Source: Clavelina lepadiformis (lineage: Eukaryota; Chordata; Ascidiacea; Aplousobranchia; Clavelinidae). Taken from it: 64,000 nt of DNA. The stretch spans positions 2,542,001 through 2,606,000 of the forward strand of contig NC_135244.1 of NCBI RefSeq assembly GCF_947623445.1. Direction: 5' to 3'. A model generated the notes under the pieces. The model saw only the letters and a list, made by a program, of their open reading frames with translations. It made no database searches and was not told where the DNA came from. Below are positions 1 to 12,900 of the stretch, piece after piece. The stretch's first letter is position 1, and each line of letters opens with the position of its first letter. The position numbers and the translations under genes are program-made.

Positions 1-2
1 TT

Positions 3-518
3 TTCGAGAAACTTGGTATCGACCGTTGCTTAGATGGCGTGACTTTATGTGCCCAACGTGTGGCACACGACGGACGGCGTCGGATTTCGTCCCTACCCAG
101 TATTTACGGAGGTAACCGGAAAAAAAGCTCGGTCACAACCATAGACACCAAGTTCAGTTCTGAGGAAGGTAACAGCAATAAACAAATATCAACCGCTAAC
201 GATGCCAACTCGTCGACTTACCTGGGCGTTTCAACGAGTCCAAACGAACAGTCAGAGGCCTATACAAATTCTCCAGCTGAAGTTTCCAATATCGACGAGA
301 GCAAATCTTACAAACCGATTTACAAGAAAAAGTCGAACGGGAAATTCCCAAAAGACGACTCCTCGTTGGCAACCGACGACTCCATCTTTCGTTCTTTCGC
401 GATAGATGCAAACGCCGACAGGTTGTTTATGTCGGTGATGGAAAACATTGACGAGGAAATATCGGAGCAAACTGATGCGGTTAAAAATGCAAACGCCAAA
501 GTGAAACCTGCCAAGTAG
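3..518 (+). CDS. C-terminal tail of a GPCR, 5'-partial (paralogue of the receptor at 13416-16404)
   Basis: The reading frame is open from base 3 of the window to a TAG at 516-518, so this is the last coding part of a gene that begins upstream. The protein is hydrophilic, Ser/Asn/Lys-rich and has no membrane segment. I identify it by comparison with the receptor at 13416-16404. The start (F-x-K-L-x-x-DRC-x-D) matches the segment after helix 7 there (FLKRLHADRCSDR), and the end (S-V-x-ENID-E/D-x-I-S-x-Q) matches that receptor's last 30 residues. It is therefore the cytoplasmic tail of a sister GPCR. The tail probably holds phosphorylation sites (many Ser/Thr); its ligand is unknown. The next gene downstream runs convergently. 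The frame and the homology are seen directly; the receptor identity is inferred from the paralogue. Confidence 0.72.
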   Translation, partial: FEKLGIDRCLDGVTLCAQRVAHDGRRRISSLPSIYGGNRKKSSVTTIDTKFSSEEGNSNKQISTANDANSSTYLGVSTSPNEQSEAYTNSPAEVSNIDESKSYKPIYKKKSNGKFPKDDSSLATDDSIFRSFAIDANADRLFMSVMENIDEEISEQTDAVKNANAKVKPAK

Positions 519-2620
519 ACAATGTAATGAGCGAATAAGTTATACAAATAAAAATTCCGGATTAGTTTGTGTACTTAATCGGTTGTTTGATTGCTGTGAT
601 TGACCGCATGAGGCCGACAATTATAACGTGTTGTTATTATCTACAATAAAATCTGTTATTTTGACTGACTTTTGACTCAACGAACAGGTTTCACAGAATT
701 AAATTTGGCTTTTCAACGACTTTTTTTTCAGTTTTAATAAATATTTTGTAATATTTTTAATAAATATTCTGCAGCGATCTAACTGCTGGCAAAACAAAAA
801 GAGCAAAAATAAAAAGAGATTTTTCACATTTTTTCAAATTTTGCTTTAAAATCGAAGAAAAACAGTAAAATATTTTACTGCAAAATAAGATCAACCAAAC
901 GTTACTTTGGGTATCGTTCCTTATACAGTACACAGTTGCTGCTGTTAATGCAACGTGTTATCGATGTTTATGTTCAACAGTTTACAGTCTTCGTGTATAG
1001 GTTTATAATTCGTGATTTGTTTGGAAACGTTATTTACGAAAAGACAAAAATAGAATTGGGCAAAATTTCGCCTAACTGTATACAACGTGAGATGGAAGTA
1101 TAATTATAATCCTTCATAATTGCCGCGTGTATTGTGAAGAATGAAATGTTATTTTTGGAAAGTTGACGTTTCATGTTTAGACGGTTTAAACCTAAAGAAA
1201 CTAATTTAACCATAATCACAGCTAATAACTAATTTAACCTGCAAATGTAATTGTATGTTTCCGAGAAAAAACTGTAGCTTATATGGTTTTGCCTTACTTC
1301 CGGACATGTCCGCCATTTCGGTGATAAAATTTGTTCGGAAATAATTTTAAAAAATGTTTGGAAGGGGGAGACCATTTAATTTTTGTTAATGTTTCTACTC
1401 TACTGTAAGAACAGCTGGGAAATTATGAAAGCCCTGTGTATTATGATATATGCAGAAAGCGATATGATTATGCTTTGTACTTCATACTCTGCAAACTAAC
1501 ACCAAGCAAATAGCATTTCTCTAACGTAAATACGGAAGCTTGCTTCGAAGTAATGGTGCATTTTAATGCCAGTAGTTAGAAAAAACCAAACATTAATAAT
1601 TTCGGAAATTTGAAAAAAACATAACAACACAACAATACAATAATAATGACACAACAATAACATCATAATAATATAAAAATAATAACAATATAATGCAAGC
1701 ATGAGGAACCCGACGAAAGAAGTTCTGTTGCAAAATTTCATGAAAAAAACACAAAAAAATACGCTCTGAAAGGAGGGTGCTCAATGCTTTTGGTAATGCG
1801 TTACATCAAAGTAAAGATAAAAAACACTCTTAATTCTTGCAAAAGAAGGAAACGCGCGGAAATTTCAAAAAGTTAACAAATACTGCCACCTAGTGGTCAA
1901 TTTAAGTGCAAAAGTTTTCTGAAAGTAAAATTGCTTCATTTTTACTGCGAACAATTATCATCATTCTTTCTTATCCAATTAAAAAGAATATACAAAATCA
2001 AAGACTGTTACGAATCCAGTGATAACCGTATAAACAATTGAACTCGCCCAAGTCACCACGACCGGTGAAACACTTACACTTGTGACGTAGGCAAAAACCA
2101 CATCGATATGCATTATCCTACACAAACCTTGAGAACCTTCATTTATGCCAAAGCTGATGATGTTAAAAGTCAAAAAGGGCGAACAGGGAACACTTTTTGG
2201 GCCTACTTTAACATTACTGCGCACGTATATTGTGTGCAATACTGTACCATTCATTTAAAAACTCTAGATGCCATATTAAAGAAATCGGGCAACTTTAACT
2301 TAAATTATTTATAATTTAATCACATATAAAATACAGGCATAAGACAAGAACATCGACGAATGAAGTGTAAACAACAAGGACAGAGCTACTGTGAGTTATA
2401 AAAGCAAAATATGATAAAAGAGTATAATTTCCACAAAACAACACATCAAAAAACAATAAAATGAAAACAGTCCAGAAAGCTGGCAAAGCAGGAAAGTCCA
2501 CATAACACAAAAAGATAATTAGCAGAAACGGAGGCGAGTTAGGCGAAGAGAACTCGGCCGAAATCGATAATATGAATGAGAATAGGAATGTCAGCCGGCG
2601 ACTTCAGTGAGTTAAACAGG
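519..2620. other. intergenic, convergent genes
   Basis: AT-rich DNA between the end of the partial GPCR (+) and the end of the ARH3 gene (-). It holds the poly(A) signals at 547 and 645 and short A/T runs. Open frames here are short and low in complexity, and I see no exon signature or structured RNA. Confidence 0.5.
547..552 (+). terminator. poly(A) signal AATAAA
   Basis: A canonical AATAAA lies 29 bases after the stop of the partial GPCR. A second AATAAA is at 645-650. Either could serve the transcript. Confidence 0.4.
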
Positions 2621-5600
2621 TTAACTTAATCTGCACTGCTTTTGTGAAATGTCTCGATTCTTTTTTTCATTTAATTCATGTAGTTTTGTGGCAAGATCTC
2701 GGGCCATCTCTGCACCCTCAAAGGCATACAACCAATAAGATGGAAGACCTTCATCACCATAGAACGCTCCTGCTATTGCTCCAGCCATAGTTCCAATTGT
2801 GTCGGTGTCCCCACCAAGCGATATGGAATAGAACACAACCTGTTGAACTTTCGAGAGAGAAGACAGCTCTGAAGGTTGACGATCTGCCAAGCACATAAGG
2901 AATGCGTAGATGGCCGCACAAACTGCTTCTGAAGCTTTTATGCCAGTTCCTGTTATTGAATAAAAATTCATGAAACAACGTCCTGGGGTCATGCCATGCA
3001 ATTGTACACAAAACGTGGCACCGTGTAACATTGTGTGTCAGAATGGTTGTTGAGAATTTTTTATAAAACAACTTGACACAATGTCTTCTGGAGTATGGCC
3101 GTCAAATTAATAATTATATTCCATTTAGTTACTGTAACAGCCATTGCTGCTCATGAGCAAAACATGGTATAACCGTCAACAAACATAATGTTCTTTTAAG
3201 CTTCTTTACTGCTGATTGAAACTATTTGGAAAAATTACTGACTGGACAAGTCGTAACGTCTTTAACAAGGGTGTGGTATTTAATGCGTGTTAGCTTTTGT
3301 CAAAGTCATTATTGCTAGAAAACTAAGACTACTGCTGGGTAATTATAGTATTGTATACTTCAAGCAAATTGCGTGATCAAATGATTTGTTTAGTTTCTAA
3401 ATAAGAAAGCTGCTGCAGTCCCAACTCACCAACTTCATCCTCAAACTCATGGACACTTGCAACTTCTTCACGTGCAATCAACTCCTTAATCATGTCCAGC
3501 TTATTGGTGTACACTCTGTGATAGCAGTTTTTAAAATGGTACAAAGTGCTGTTATGGCAACTAAAATAAGTAATAACAGATATTTCAAATAAAACGTACT
3601 TCTCAGGAACATCAACTTCCAATTTATCGATGAGATCTTTTAATTTCTGCCAGAATTCCAACCAAGAGATGGAGCCATCAGATGAAGACAGGGCGATTTC
3701 AACTGCAGATGCTTGCAGTTTTGCTCCATTGATAGCATCAATATGAGCGTGTGTGAGTTTTGCGCTTAAAGCAGCCAGCTGAGTGGATTATATTAATACG
3801 TTAAACTTTTTGGTATTTTGGATAAACTTTGTGCGTAATTTAAACTTGTTATTTTTTCAAAACAACATAGTTTTAAAGTTGAAATAAGTTTTTATGTTAT
3901 GTGTAGCATATTAAAATGCCAACAATTCATATATTTTATTAAAATACTGTGTTAACGAATACCTTTTCAAGAAGTTCCTGGTTTCCATGACAGAAAAGTG
4001 CCACTGGAAACACTCGCATGGCAGAACCGTTGCCATAGGAACCTTGACCATCAAACTGCTCGCTTGCAGGGCCAAATAAATCTGAAAATCGAGATGCTTT
4101 CTCCAACTTTTCGAAAACATTTCTCACATGCGGTCCATAATAACGATATGGCGGTGACTCAAAAAATGTTTCTGTAAACCTGGTGAAGTTTAAACATTCA
4201 CAGTTTTGGTCGAATAATTTCATTAATCTTGAATGGAACAAAAAACAGCGCATAGATGTGATAAGCTAGTATAATAACTGTAATGTAAGCCAATTTCTGA
4301 GGAAAATATGCATTGACTAGAGTGAGAGGCATTTTTCCAAATGGCGCTCTCACATGAAAATATCTCTTACTTGTGAACGATACTGTACGAAGCATGTATT
4401 ATATCTTACAAAGTGGCATCTTAATGACAGGTCGGAGAAACAGGTACAAACAAACACATACTTGGAAGCAACATCTTTTGCAACAAACTTCCCATTTTCT
4501 ACCAAAGACTTTGCTAGTTCATGAGCCATCTCTGTGTCATCTGTGTAATGGAGAGATCTTCTAGCTAAAATACAATTGACATGTTTTTATTTCAAGAATT
4601 TTTAAAAATAAAACGAAGATTAGATACGCTACAATAGAATTTTCCTAAAAAAGCCCACTTAGTGCATAGCCAATTTTAAAAATTATAAAGTGATGTATTT
4701 ATAAACCTAAAGCATCAAAAACACCACAAAAGAGCCAAAAATATGGTCAAAACTGCAAATAAATCAATACAGTTTAAATCATGTGTCCTGCGTCAACAAA
4801 ATCAGTGTAGCAACGAGACTTATTTGTTAAGAGAAAATTTAAGGTTATAGTTGATTCAAGGTAAATTACTTGTTTATAGTCTGCAAAACAATCCGGAGAA
4901 TAAAATAGCAGGGTTAACTAACTTAATACAAATGCAGATTAAACATTGAAAGACATCTGTGAGCATACCTAAAAATGGAAAAATTTTAAAATTGAAATGA
5001 CACTATTTCTTCAAACAAAAACAACTGAGTTATCCAAAACGTGAACCTTGCCACAGTTCATTATATATGCTCAGTTGCAAATTGAAAATATGCCACGCTA
5101 GAGCCATAACGTACAATTCAGTAAAAAAGCAGTCCCCAATAAAAATGATCATGCTAAAAACAAACTTGAACTAATTAATTACATGCCACAAGAGTTCTTC
5201 GGCGTCACCTACAGTCATGCGGCGTAAATTCGGTTTGGACTCAGCGTGGCACAGAGTTAATCACGTCGTGGCGCAACAATATTGAAACAATTGCAAATGC
5301 AAGTGCACATCCCTTATCCGTTTTTCTCTTGCTCAGATGAAAAATAGCACAACATGTTTCCTCTTTTCAGAGATTGCAGTAGGCAAAGCACGTCTTTGAC
5401 AAACTTGTTATGTACGCCAAACTGAACATTTGCACTCTGAAGGTAGGCTAACAAGTGTCGGGTCTAGTATACAAGTGCACAACCCCCTCAAAGTTACCAA
5501 ATTATGACGTCATCGTATTGTCGTGTCAAAACGAAGTAACTTCACAAAATACCACCATCTTACGTCATCAACTTCCGGGGGATCTGGGCCCCAAGTATCA

Positions 5601-5816
5601 AGTCAAAAAAGTTGTAAAAGGTAAATGTGAACACTTTTAAGCAACATTATGCAATAATAAAGTTTACCTACATGTTTTTTCAGCGCTTTTTAAGTTTTCC
5701 TCCAGATTCAGAAGTGTTTGATACGCAACAGGACGCCACATAGACTCATACCTAGCTCCGATACAATCCCCAGCCAAGGCTGCCAGAGCAGAGCCTTTAA
5801 ACTTTGACAATAGCAT
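2621..5816 (-). CDS. ADPRS: ADP-ribosylhydrolase 3 (ARH3/ADPRS-type), six exons, complete
   Basis: Removes ADP-ribose, in the known family mainly from serine and poly(ADP-ribose), in a Mg2+-dependent reaction in nucleus, cytosol and mitochondria. Exons on the minus strand: 5816-5668, 4560-4462, 4179-3963, 3778-3600, 3515-3430, 2949-2621. All borders are GT/AG and all phases fit, giving 1059 nt or 352 aa (human ARH3 is about 363). Metal-site motifs are present: GDCIGARYE near residue 20, YTDDTEMA at the start of exon 2, GSYGNGSAMR in exon 3, and SLGGDTDTIGTMAGAIAGA in the last exon. The ATG at 5816 is preceded directly by an in-frame TAA, which fixes the start. The 84-bp intron at 3516-3599 is a multiple of three and open, so retention would add 28 residues without a frameshift. 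The gene is head to head with the opsin. No defect seen. Confidence 0.93.
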
Positions 5817-6746
5817 TTAATACTTCTGCAGTACCTAATAAGCCTTGTAACACATTACACAAAAGTAAATACAAGACTATATCGACTATTAGGCCTACAA
5901 TGGACTATGAATGACATAATGCTTTTTACTACACATTTTAACCCACCAGGCCTAGACCAAAGTGAGTGACGGTGATTCCCCGAATGAAATCCGCAAAATT
6001 CGTCTGCCGTTGTTTTTCGCCAGCACCTTTTCCATTAAATCCGCTTTGAAATGAAATCTACTGACAGCGACAACCGATTTGTTTGGCGAGCGCTGTAAGA
6101 AGCGAAAATTTACTGAAAAGTTAAACGTATGTCCACATAAAGATGGAAACTGTTAAACAAAAATGTTGATGATTACATCGACGTTTTCGCGTTAATCCGC
6201 CGTGAAGTGATACTTTAAAAGACAGGGTCATGCTCTCTTTATGGCACAAGCGTTTTTCTTGTGCCACTTGGGGGCCTGACGCTTAGTGATGAGAGTTTTT
6301 CATACAATGGCTTTTTATTTCAATTACGTGACCCAAGTATTGCTGTGAGTCCTGTAAAAGCGTTGTGGGTTCAAGTTCACTTTCGACAACGTTGCCATGA
6401 CTACGACACAATGTCAAACACTACAGAAGAGAAAAGGAGTGACTTGTTGGTCTTTTTGTCTGTTCGACATGTTCTCCCACATGTTCTAGGCTAGGTGGGA
6501 TGTGTGTAGATGATGATAAGCATAAAGTGTCTTACACCGCCAGCATGGTATTACAAAACGAAGGTCTATATAAGCTATTATAATATGTATAACTTAGCGC
6601 ATAAATTGCCTAAGCAAATATAGTGGGCATTATTTTATTTCAGTAAACATTATTTTCACTTTCATGGATAGCAATTTCACAGCACACGCCGTTCTGTGGC
6701 TTATAAAGTCAACGCTGACAATTCTACAGCATCAAGTTTAGCAGAA
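5817..6746. promoter_or_regulatory. shared upstream region of the divergent ARH3 and opsin genes
   Basis: Only 930 bp separate the start codons of ARH3 (-) and the opsin (+), so both promoters must lie here unless 5' exons sit elsewhere. TATATAAG at 6567-6574 is a TATA-like box 173 bp before the opsin ATG. No clear box is seen for ARH3. A TTTATTTCAG/T at 6635-6644 could be a 5'-UTR splice acceptor. Confidence 0.4.
6567..6574 (+). promoter_or_regulatory. TATA-like box of the opsin gene
   Basis: TATATAAG on the coding strand, 173 bases before the opsin start codon. Assigned by position and sequence only; the transcription start is not known. Confidence 0.3.
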
Positions 6747-9700
6747 ATGGTTAGTACCCAAACACCCTACAACGAAAGCACAAACCCTTATGTGTTGTAC
6801 GGAGATGGATGGGTGCCTGATTACGTTGAAATTGTCAGCAGAGGATATTACACATTTCTTGCAGTTTACATGACGGTTCTTTTCATTTTGTCCTGCTTCT
6901 TTAATAGCGTCGTGATTGTGGCGACTATAAAATACAAAGTAAGTTTCATGGGTTTTTCATGAAAGTTATATAACACTAACAGTAAGAAACCGTGTACTAT
7001 ATATACGCTAAAAGCATAACATTTTTTCTAATCCTTCAAAGAAACTGAACATGAAGATGAACTGTAGAAACTGAGATATACAGTAAATGCTTTCTTTTTA
7101 ATTTTAGAAACTTAGAAAGCCCATCAATTACCTTATAGTCAACCTGGCTGTGGCTGACTTAGCCAATGCATCAATTGAATGCTTGATTTCTATCTTTACC
7201 AACGCAGTCGGATACTTTTACTTGGGAAAATATGTCTGCCAGTTTTTAGGATATACAGTGTCCGTTTTTAGTAAGTCCAAACGATACATATCATTGCTAT
7301 AATATTTTATAATAAAGCGTTAGTCGGCTTACACAATCGTACAGTTAATCGTTAAAGGATCAACCTTAATTTAAAAAAAACATATGAATAGAATAAGACA
7401 GGGGAGTTGACATCGTTTGGGCATCGTGGGCTTACTTTCGATCTCTGTGATGGCATTTGAGCGTTTTTTAGTTGTCTGTAAACCGTTTGGACCCAGACGT
7501 TTTGAGCACAAACAAGCATTAATAGGTATGTAAAGCTTTTGAGGTATTTTTTCTCTTATTATTTGTATAATCTTTACACTACATAACTTCAGGTGAATTA
7601 TGCTATTACTAATTAATAATTAATCTACCACATATATGGCACTTTTGTCTTATACACATGACCTTCAATGCTAATTTGATTTATGGTTGTTGGTGTTGTA
7701 CTAATTACTTGACCATGCAGGCATAGCATTTACATGGACATGGTCGATAATTTGGAACACACCGCCTTTGGTTTTGTGGGATGGATATGTCCCTGAGGGC
7801 GTTGGCACAAGTTGCGCTCCGAACTGGCTTTCCGAAGGTTTGAGGTAAATTATTTTATGATACTACCGTTTATTCTGCTAAAGCGGAATCCAAAAAGGCA
7901 AGACATTTTTTAATTAGACAGTTAATACTATACATTATACAATCATTAGAAATTTAACTTAGTTTTTTTACTCTATCATTTGTTTGTTATTTGTGCCAAA
8001 ACCTTATATTTCATTGTTATAGAGAAAGAATATTTTTGCTGGTTTATTTCAACACCTGCTTTTTTGTTCCGTTGGCAGTAATTGTAGTTTGCTACGGGAA
8101 GATTATTGCCCTTTTGCGTCAGGTAACATCGTTACCTATGAGCTTTAAGAAGTGTAGAATTCATTAACTGTCCCATTAAATAACAAGCTACATAAAAAAA
8201 ATGTTGAATGTTTCATTTGTATAAGTATAACATACAACCTAAAGTTTTATCTTGATAAATGACATTTAAAGTTAAACGCAGTCTTAACTTTCTTTCAGTT
8301 TGCCAGAAATAATTCACTTCCTGAAAATACAAGAGCGGAGGCCAAAGTGACTAAACTGACCGCAATTATGGGAGTTGCATTTTTACTAAGTTGGTTGCCG
8401 TATGCTGGCTTTGCTATGTATAATGTCTTTAACCCGGACTCACAAGTAAATAAGTCTAGTTGTTTAAGTGCAAATACAAGTTTATCTTACTTTAATGAGT
8501 ACCTTAAACTGAATAAAACGATTATAAAAGGAATATTTGCATAGTTAAGAAACGTTATCGCTAAAATATAATGCAAAATTTTTCACGGAAATTTTCGTAC
8601 GTTCAGCAAAGACGGTGATGTCATATTAGATAATTGCAGCCCTTGATAAAGTTGTCAAAATTGCGTCATGTCTTTAGTGATGACCAGTGCGATTATATTT
8701 TGACCTAAAAAACGAAAATTTTTGACCTAAAATTTGAAAATTTTGACAAGTTTTGACATTAAAAAACTTATTTTTGACAAATTTTGACGTCTGAAGAACT
8801 CAAGTAGTTAAATTACGCATTATTGTACAAAAAGTTAACGTTTATTGTAATGAAGAAGGGCAAAAATCTGAACACAGACCTAGCCTATTCTGAAAAGGGA
8901 AATGAGCTAATTACAAATCACTGCCAAAAAACTGCAGCTAAGACACAACAAAAGCTGTTCAATACATTTGTCTAAACTAAAGATGCATGAAGTATCTAAA
9001 GCAAAACCGAAGCAAGAGCTGCACCTAACCTACAGCTGCCGCAAAATGACTTAGGACCAAAAATTTTACACGTTTTGACTTTTGAGGTGTGTTGAGCATC
9101 ACACCATATCAACCTAATTATTTCACTTAATGGTTTATGATTCACAATAAGTAGACAATGGGCCATTTACAACAGTATAAAGTAGGCTACAATGTGTAAA
9201 ACGAAAAGTTCAATGACAGTGCAACCTCTACGACACCGCGACAATGCAGTTTGTAAACAATTTTGACAATTTTTGACCTATAATGCTATAAATTTGACGA
9301 AGTTTTGACTTTTTTGACAAGTCAAAAAATAATCGCCCTAGTGATGACCATAAACGTTTGTATCGAAATCTTTTCATCAGTGATTTTCAGTTTTAATTTA
9401 GTGCTTTTTAATTTGATATAAACCTGTCATATTGCACCTTTATGTCTACCTAAATAAGCATTGCTACAGTGTTGCAAACTTGCAATGACTGAATATGAAA
9501 GTTTGCGTTTTTCAAAGAGAAAATAATTTACTGCTAACGTTAGCCTAATTTAATCGCCGTGCATTATGTGTCTATATAAGATTTTTTTAGATGAAGTTCG
9601 CTTTTGGAAGCATCCCAGCATATTTTGCCAAATCAGCTCTTATATACAATCCCTTGATAAATGTCGGTTTAAATCAACAGGTGTGGGTCTTCGAAATACT

Positions 9701-9907
9701 ACTGTATAGATACTATGTCCACAATCCACATTATAGATATTTCCAAGACAAAAACTAAGAATTTATTCCACCTTTTTATTTGCTTTGCAGTTTCGGAAAT
9801 GCGTTATTCGCATGTTTATCTCTGACCGAAACAGAGTGGAAAACCACGTCAGCAAAAAGCAGCAAACAGAACGAAGTTGCTTGAGTGAAGTCAAAGTTAG
9901 ACCATAA
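6747..9907 (+). CDS. opsin (retinal-binding GPCR), eight exons, exon 3 irregular
   Basis: Light-sensing seven-helix receptor. Exons: 6747-6938, 7108-7270, 7421-7526, 7721-7844, 8023-8122, 8299-8445, 9591-9680, 9791-9907. Exon 7 holds the retinal lysine (Y-F-A-K-S-A-L-I-Y-N-P), at the rhodopsin K296 place. Exon 4 holds YVPEGVGTSC, giving E181 and the disulfide C187, with its partner C110 in exon 2. Position 113 is Leu, not Glu, and the NPxxY tyrosine is Asn. The intron after exon 2 sits at the rhodopsin intron-1 site and phase. In exon 3 the homologous frame (S-I-V-G-L-L ... M-A-F-E-R-F) needs an acceptor at 7420/7421, where the intron ends in GG, not AG. A run of five T at 7500-7504 puts that frame into TGA at 7504. 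Sequence error, a rare allele or a decaying gene could explain this. Intron 6 holds a hAT element. Confidence 0.8.
8685..9340. mobile_element. non-autonomous hAT-type element in opsin intron 6
   Basis: 656 bp. The ends are inverted: CAGTGCGATTATATTTTGAC on the left and, read on the other strand, TAGGGCGATTATTTTTTGAC on the right. It is flanked by a perfect 8-bp target duplication GTGATGAC (8677-8684 and 9341-9348), the hAT hallmark. Several TTTTGACC/TTTTGACA repeats lie just inside each end. No transposase frame is present. Sister of the element at 14167-14732. Confidence 0.85.
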
Positions 9908-12900
9908 AAGTATTTATGTATTTTGCTGCTGTTTTTTCACCTTTTCTGGTGAATACTGTAATGGACATACAAAATGTGCCTTTATAAGCTAAGACCATGT
10001 ACAGTAACTATAATCTGCCTGCAGCGGGATGATCCAGTGGTAATAATCCCATTATGTGGTGAGAAAAGTCTCTCTGTTAAGATTTCTATGTTCTTTAGAC
10101 GGCTCAAACTTCTAGATGTTTTTCTTATAAGCTTTGATTATATCAGCGTCTTTTGTGTTGTGCTTCAGTGCATTTATATTACATTTACCGTTGAAATATG
10201 TCTCCAATGCATTAAAAAATTCGTGCGCATAAAACTATACCCCCATTGGTCACCGCTATTCCCTGTGTTTGACTATTTCAATGCTTCGTATGTGATGAGC
10301 TGTTTCGTTTTTATGCTTTTTGCTTGTGTATTTTTATGAACAAGGTGTTGTTTTAGCTAATTTTTTTTTCTTTATTCCAACGACTCGAAACGTCAGGTTC
10401 GCCTTCATGATGGAGCCTGCAAATTGACAGCGAAGAACATTTCAAATGGCAATTGAAGCAGAAAACATTAGTATGTATGTTACCACATGTACTTGGGTAG
10501 CTTAAATTTTATAGTGATTAATTTTCGAATGTTGCATTAGTTTAAATTTTAGGGTGCACTTAACAAAAGAAACATTTACACAGGAAAAAAATTCTGAAAA
10601 GCATATGCTCTGCTTTTAGTGTTTTTCTTTATTACTATGTACGGGTACATAGTATGCTAAATAAGAATAAATGAAAGATATTGTTATTGTTGAAATCATT
10701 GATACTGTATTACGCGCATCATACAAGAAACTAAATGCTAGAACAATATCGCTTTATCTCGTCGAACAGAGCACACACATTTGCCTAATTACATAACTGT
10801 TTTCATTACAGTATGGGCAGATTCTTGGTTGATTTTGTCGCAACCTTGGTTTTCCGTTGATTGCCTAACAAAATTAATTGCAGGGTTAATTACGCGTAGG
10901 TAGGATGTTATTAAGCTGCAAAGCAAAACCTTACAGGATAGATTTGGTTCTGAAGTTGTTCTAATTGCATAATTATATTCTATTCGAATTTTTGTTTTCT
11001 ACAACTGTCAGGCTTCTAATCCCGATTTCATGAGCAATCTTGGGGCTAGAGATCCGGTATAATTCCGGCTGAAGCAGAGACGTAGCTTGTACAGTCGCAT
11101 GTCTGAAACAGTTACTCGCTATCAACAAACTCAAAGATATATATCTAACAAACATAAAAGGTTATGTGGATGTGAAGTTATTCCTGCAAAACTTAATTTA
11201 TTTTTAAATATCCGATGTCGATTATATGCAAATTAAGCTTGCAAGAAATAAAGGCAAGACAGGAAACATTGTCAAAGCATTACGTCTTTATGACGTTGTA
11301 TGACATCATATTCCTGAACTTACAAAATTCACATTAAACCGTCACATTACGAGCGTTTACCCCACGTTGCATCTTCGAAATATAGGGCATTGTGATAAAA
11401 TAATTAAAGCTAAAGTTTCTCAATGAAAAGAGCCGAATGTGCTGTCAAGCAAGCAACGGAATTTCTTCACTGTGAAAATATGATAATTGCGTCAGAGGAG
11501 TCCTTTCGACTTTTGCAAATCACTCAAAAGTGATAACGTCGCTTTGAAATTCTTAGCACGTTTTGGAATTATTTCTGTGTAGGTCCAGCCTAAGTGTTCA
11601 AGCATATATAATTTTCTACTTAGGCGTTTCGTCTGCCAAGTTAATTACTGTAAACCTCTGTTTCTTTGATTTAGAAGCCCGCTTTGAGTAAAGGCTTTGA
11701 AGGATAATAATACAGTAGAAAGGGACTATTTCACCATAAGTACGTTACACAGCCCTTTGTTAAAGATTTGTTAAGTTAAAGGGGTGTAAAAAGTTGGTTT
11801 AAACTATTGGAAGTTTTATTGGAGTTGGAATCAGATTGAAAGGTATATTTAGGTTAGGTTTAGGTTGCTATGCTATAACTTTTAAGTTAGGTTAACAATA
11901 AACTGTAAAAATAGCTTTGAACACACAATTTTTTCCGTTGAAATAGTGGCAGCCAACACGGTATTGCATGCTATACTGCTTTCTGCGCTCCGGTCCAATG
12001 ATTGCTTGCCTTGCCATCGTGACCGAATAAATCGAAGAGCCTACAATAAATATTTCGCCTGTTAAAAGCAAGTAGGTCACTAACGAAACATAAACATTGC
12101 TGGCATAATAACTTAGGCTATAAAAAAAGACTTGTGATTGGTAGATCTGTCGGTTACATGGCAAGAAGCATGTCAAGACAAAGTCTTATGGTTAAGGCTA
12201 GAATGTTGGCATCACTTAAAAACCGGCAACTCAGCTAATATTAGCAGTGTAGTATATATCTTACAAGCTATCAAGCGAGCTAATGGGCAACGGCGACGCT
12301 TAATGACAGGAAGCTTTAATCCTTGAATGATTTAAATAAAGTTCTGGTATCTATTAAGGAAAGGTTCGACTCGTTTACATGCCACATATGTAGCCCACAC
12401 AGATATACGGTACTGTGTAGCCTAAAGTTGAAAACCAGTTAACATTTAGCGAGTCGCTCCGGCAGACTAGCTATCGTGTACGTCACGACATCTACTTTAG
12501 ACAACGCGTGATATGCATTTTTTCTTCTACCAAGAAAATTACCGGCATGATTATCATAAAAAAATGGATAAAAAAATAAGTGGACGCCTCAAGCGTGTCT
12601 GCAGGGCGTTTGTACGTAACACTTATCGTTGCGTACGTACGTATTGTTACGTAACAACTTGAAGTTAAAACTACTGTGAGTTGGAAAACTAACGAATGAA
12701 GGGTCAACGAAACGTATTTGCATTAATATTTCGGAAGGTTTAGCTTGCTTATTCAAGAGTAACTATGAGAGAGAACTTTGCTGAACTATGAACTGACTAT
12801 AACGACTATCGCTAACGACTGGGAAGAAAATGATAAATAGCTTAAGAAATGCATGCAAGTATACACAACCACATGTATTATGATATATAGGCAGTCTCTA

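Noticed and set aside
1979-2254. 91-codon minus-strand frame near the ARH3 end
   Set aside because: No motif, no partner exon, and the opposite strand is equally open; treated as noise.
9974-10339. 121-codon plus-strand frame after the opsin
   Set aside because: Hydrophobic and Cys/Phe-rich from AT-rich sequence, no family resemblance, no splice or start context; probably chance or 3' UTR of the opsin.
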